Shown here piece by piece: positions 5,885 through 7,927 of a DNA stretch of 7,927 nt. The notes beneath the pieces are model-generated. The model made no database searches. It saw only the letters and a program-made list of their open reading frames with translations, and was not told where the DNA came from. The translations under genes were made by a program, and so were the position numbers. Position 1 is the first letter of the stretch, and each line of letters begins with the position of its first letter. Source of the DNA: an uncultured Lachnospiraceae bacterium (lineage in GTDB: Bacteria; Bacillota; Clostridia; Lachnospirales; Lachnospiraceae); NCBI GenBank assembly GCA_900555195.1, contig USKC01000138.1:1-7927 (forward strand). The letters run 5' to 3'.

Positions 5885-5990
5885 GTTTAAATGGCCCCCA
5901 TGGGCTTTATGCATGTATGTTGCTTCATCCTCCGCCGCGGCAGGGGATGAAACGGCATACACGCACAAAGCCCATAGGGGCCATTTGAAC
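5885..5990. repeat. long imperfect palindrome, two 46-bp arms with a 14-base loop
   Basis: The left arm (5885-5930) and the reverse complement of the right arm (5945-5990) agree at 39 of 46 positions with no gaps. All seven differences are transitions, so each is a G-U wobble in the transcript of one strand or the other (three on +, four on minus). The loop TCCGCCGCGGCAGG itself holds the palindrome GCCGCGGC. It lies 10 bases beyond the stop of the CdaR-like gene. Neither side has a proper T-run and no target-site duplication is evident. Options are a mobile-type inverted-repeat element, an mRNA 3'-end stabiliser or attenuating structure for the regulator transcript, or an RNase III target. 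It is far longer than an ordinary terminator. Confidence 0.85.
5925..5984 (-). CDS. possible 19-residue ORF inside the palindrome
   Basis: Minus-strand ATG at 5984 opens MAPMGFVRVCRFIPCRGGG and ends at TGA 5925-5927. A GAGGAAGA sequence sits just upstream, between the CdaR-like stop and this ATG, at workable spacing. The ORF lies within the stable stem, which would hinder initiation, and has no recognisable homology. The opposite arm encodes a similar peptide on the + strand simply because of the palindrome. Real coding is possible but not favoured. Confidence 0.15.
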   Translation of the reverse strand: MAPMGFVRVCRFIPCRGGG

Positions 5991-6000
5991 TCTTCCTCAA

Positions 6001-7089
6001 TTAATAGTCAATGCTCTCCAGATATTTCATGTAGTTCACCACCATGAGCGCAATCTTGAAGGTGAGCGCATCATCAAATACCCTGATATCCAGGCCTGTG
6101 CTCTTCTGCAGCTTCTCAATCCTGTATACAAGCGTATTTCTGTGGATAAACAGCTGTCTGGATGTTTCAGACACGTTCAGATTGTTTTCAAAGAATTTAT
6201 TGATCGTGGTAAGCGTCTCTTCATCCATATCATATGGAACATTATCGCCGAAGATTTCTTCAATGAAAATCTTGCACAGGTTGACCGGAAGCTGATAGAT
6301 CAGACGTCCGATTCCCAGACGCGCATAGGCGATCACATTTTTCTCCGCATAGAAGATCTTGCCCACATCCATGGCAAGCTTGGCTTCCTTATAGGACTTG
6401 GACACCTCACGCAGCTCTCCCACGACGGTTCCGTACGCCACGCGCACGTTCATCATAGCCTCACTGTTCATCATATCCACGATCATTTCCGCCGTTTTGT
6501 CAATGGCCTCCGAATCATCCATTCTCTCCAGCGCTTTGATCAATATGATATTTTTCTCATCAACGGCAGTGATATAGTCCCCGTTCTGGCTGGAAAACAG
6601 GCTCTTCAGCAATTCCATCGCGCTGTTGTCCTTCTCGATCCGGGTTTCAATCAAATAAACAATTCTGGGGCATTCCACTTCAATATGCAGCTTCTGCGCC
6701 CTGTTATAGATATCCACAAGGAGAAGATTATCCAGGATCAGGTTCTGGAAAAAGTTGTTCCTGTCAAAGCGCTCTTTATACGCTACGATCAGGTTCTGGA
6801 TCGAACTCACCGCGATCTTCCCCACCATATATACACTGTCATCCGGCCCCTGGGCTACAAGAATATAGGAAGGATCTCCGTCATCAAGTATCTTCAGCAG
6901 ATGACGCCCTCCCACCACCTGGCTGTCCGCAGGTGAAGTTGCAAAATTCTCAATAATATCTCTGGAAATATCAATTTCTTCCGTTGTGGCCGCGACCTTC
7001 ATCCCTTCCACATCATATACGCCCAGATCCACTTTGGTTATCATGCGCAATTCATCTATGCTGTTTTGTATTACCTGATTGGAAATCAT
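6001..7089 (-). CDS. CdaR/PucR-family transcriptional regulator
   Basis: A 362-residue one-component regulator. The C-terminus holds the PucR/CdaR helix-turn-helix (about 293-350), with NNLNVSETSRQLFIHRNTLVYRIEKL and then GLDIRVFDDALTFKIALMV, the family signature. The N-terminus (about 1-135; VDLGVYDVEGMKVAATTEEI at 20-39) resembles the diacid/sugar-acid sensing domain of CdaR. The middle (about 140-285) resembles the GGDEF-like domain of CdaR/PucR proteins and contains SYKEAKLAMDVG (232-243). Members usually respond to a carbon or nitrogen metabolite, but the ligand cannot be read here. It has its own strong promoter, just after the terminator of the sugar ABC ATPase gene. The ATG at 7089 has GAGG very close to it and AAAGGA about 11 bases upstream, so translation may be modest. 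The long palindrome begins 10 bases after the stop. Confidence 0.88.
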   Translation of the reverse strand: MISNQVIQNSIDELRMITKVDLGVYDVEGMKVAATTEEIDISRDIIENFATSPADSQVVGGRHLLKILDDGDPSYILVAQGPDDSVYMVGKIAVSSIQNLIVAYKERFDRNNFFQNLILDNLLLVDIYNRAQKLHIEVECPRIVYLIETRIEKDNSAMELLKSLFSSQNGDYITAVDEKNIILIKALERMDDSEAIDKTAEMIVDMMNSEAMMNVRVAYGTVVGELREVSKSYKEAKLAMDVGKIFYAEKNVIAYARLGIGRLIYQLPVNLCKIFIEEIFGDNVPYDMDEETLTTINKFFENNLNVSETSRQLFIHRNTLVYRIEKLQKSTGLDIRVFDDALTFKIALMVVNYMKYLESIDY

Positions 7090-7120
7090 CTTCCTCTACG
7101 TCCTTTCCCAGTATTTCTTT

Positions 7121-7149
7121 ACTATAAAGCAATTTTCGGATTTCGTCAA
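7121..7149 (-). promoter_or_regulatory. sigma-A promoter for the CdaR-like gene
   Basis: Read on the minus strand: TTGACG (7144-7149), exactly 17 bases, then TATAGT (7121-7126). Both hexamers match the consensus at 5 of 6 positions. Transcription would start near 7114, leaving a leader of about 25 nt. The flanks are A/T-rich. Confidence 0.8.
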
Positions 7150-7170
7150 TTCCCCTTTCTTATATCAAAA

Positions 7171-7197
7171 AGGGGAAGATGCAATGCATCTTCCCCT
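7171..7197 (-). terminator. intrinsic terminator of the sugar ABC ATPase gene
   Basis: A perfect 12-bp stem (AGGGGAAGATGC at 7171-7182 and its complement at 7186-7197) has a 3-base loop. On the minus strand it is followed directly by TTTTTGATAT. It lies 14 bases beyond the ATPase stop and separates it from the regulator's promoter. The + strand side has no T-run, so it is one-directional. Confidence 0.92.
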
Positions 7198-7211
7198 CTG
7201 AATTCTTATGA

Positions 7212-7927
7212 TTAGTTGGTGATGATCTGCTCGGTCTCTTTGTCGAAAATATGTATCTTCTCAACATCGAATGCAAATTTGATGGTATCTCCAGGTCTGG
7301 ACGTCGTACGGGAATCCACTCTTGCAGTGATCGGATAATCAGCCAGATCAAAGTACAGATAAACTTCTGCACCAAGCAGCTCGTAAACCTTAACGGTGGA
7401 CTCAAATACACACTTTGAAGTCTCGATGAACATCTGAGAATCATATACATCCTCAGGACGGATACCGAAGGTAACGGTCTTTCCAGCATAGCCGCCTTCA
7501 ATTACCTTCTTCGCTTTTGCAGGAGGAAGCGGAATTACCTTGCCGCCGATCTTCAGGCCGGCATTCTCTCCGTTTACTTCCACAACAGCATCCAGGAAGT
7601 TCATCTGAGGTGATCCCATGAATCCTGCTACGAACAGGTTCTGAGGCTTCTCATACAGATTCTGAGGAGTATCAACCTGCTGAATAACGCCATCCTTCAT
7701 AACTACGATTCTGGTTCCCAGAGTCATAGCTTCGGTCTGGTCATGTGTTACATAGATGATGGTGGTGCCCAGTCTCTGATGCAGCTTGGAGATCTCAACA
7801 CGCATCTGCACACGCAGCTTAGCATCCAGGTTGGACAGAGGTTCGTCCATCAGGAATACCTTAGGATTACGAACGATAGCACGTCCCATAGCAACACGCT
7901 GTCTCTGACCACCGGAAAGAGCCTTCG
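7212..7927 (-). CDS. sugar ABC transporter ATP-binding protein, MsmK/MalK/UgpC type (5' end missing)
   Basis: The visible 237 C-terminal residues of a protein usually about 365-375 long; the Walker A region is beyond the window edge. It begins in the ABC signature, ALSGGQRQRVAMGRA, then Walker B VFLMDEPLSNLDAKLR (with the D-loop SNLD) and the H-loop histidine in YVTHDQTEAM. The remainder is the C-terminal OB-fold (TOBE) regulatory region typical of CUT1 sugar importers (FVAGFMGSPQMNFLD, VTFGIRPEDVYDS). It hydrolyses ATP at the inner face of the membrane to drive uptake of oligosaccharides or glycerol phosphate. In Firmicutes, one such ATPase often serves many permeases (MsmX/MsmK); the lack of permease genes downstream fits this but the upstream side is unseen. 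Codons look expression-optimised (CGT, GGT, GTT, CTG) compared with the glycosidase gene. The stop is TAA at 7212-7214. Confidence 0.93.
   Translation of the reverse strand, partial: KALSGGQRQRVAMGRAIVRNPKVFLMDEPLSNLDAKLRVQMRVEISKLHQRLGTTIIYVTHDQTEAMTLGTRIVVMKDGVIQQVDTPQNLYEKPQNLFVAGFMGSPQMNFLDAVVEVNGENAGLKIGGKVIPLPPAKAKKVIEGGYAGKTVTFGIRPEDVYDSQMFIETSKCVFESTVKVYELLGAEVYLYFDLADYPITARVDSRTTSRPGDTIKFAFDVEKIHIFDKETEQIITN

Noticed and set aside
5885..5990. The palindrome as an ordinary intrinsic terminator for the CdaR-like gene
   Set aside because: It has no adjacent T-run on the minus-strand exit side (TTTAAACTGTTTCG) and the arms are several times longer than a normal terminator stem.
5859..6047. 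A 62-codon + strand frame across the palindrome
   Set aside because: It is mostly translation of the inverted repeat and runs into the antisense of the regulator gene; no ribosome binding site.

Overview
The window looks like chromosomal DNA of an anaerobic, gut-type Clostridia, most likely Lachnospiraceae. This rests on the gene set: a DarA-type c-di-AMP receptor, a radical-SAM activase for anaerobic ribonucleotide reductase, a CdaR/PucR-type regulator next to an MsmK/UgpC-type sugar ABC ATPase, a large cytoplasmic GH2 glycosidase, and a DUF6128-like protein. Strong AAGGAGG-type ribosome binding sites and moderate GC content agree. The assignment is from remembered family knowledge; no search was run.

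Layout. Bases 1-213 are the 3' end of darA on the + strand. A 13-bp stem terminator (262-302) lies between it and a convergent minus-strand unit. That unit is tadA (start best placed at 3701) followed by a 954-residue GH2 glycosidase (326-3190). The two genes overlap by 17 nt, so they are probably co-transcribed and translationally coupled. Upstream of tadA is a compact divergent promoter region (about 3810-3900), where a good + strand promoter for the nrdG-like gene (3911-4606) shares its -10 bases with a minus-strand extended -10 pointing at tadA. Directly after the nrdG stop is the decapitated tail of an AraC-family regulator (4612-4695), then a terminator hairpin (4705-4729) that reaches into the end of a convergent minus-strand gene for a three-part DUF6128-like protein (4712-5776, GTG start).

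The right third is minus strand. A sugar ABC transporter ATPase (7212 to the window edge, 5' end missing) ends in a near-perfect terminator (7171-7197). About 20-30 bp further on is a textbook promoter (TTGACG-N17-TATAGT) for a CdaR/PucR-like regulator (6001-7089). Between that regulator and the DUF6128-like gene lies a striking imperfect palindrome with two 46-bp arms around a 14-base loop (5885-5990). Its seven arm differences are all transitions.

Functionally this is mostly housekeeping and carbohydrate use: wobble-base tRNA editing, anaerobic dNTP synthesis, c-di-AMP sensing, oligosaccharide uptake and intracellular hydrolysis. No CRISPR array, transposase, rRNA or tRNA gene was seen. The items most worth a second look are the long palindrome with short reading frames in its arms, the AraC relic fused to the nrdG end, and the tadA-glycosidase coupling.
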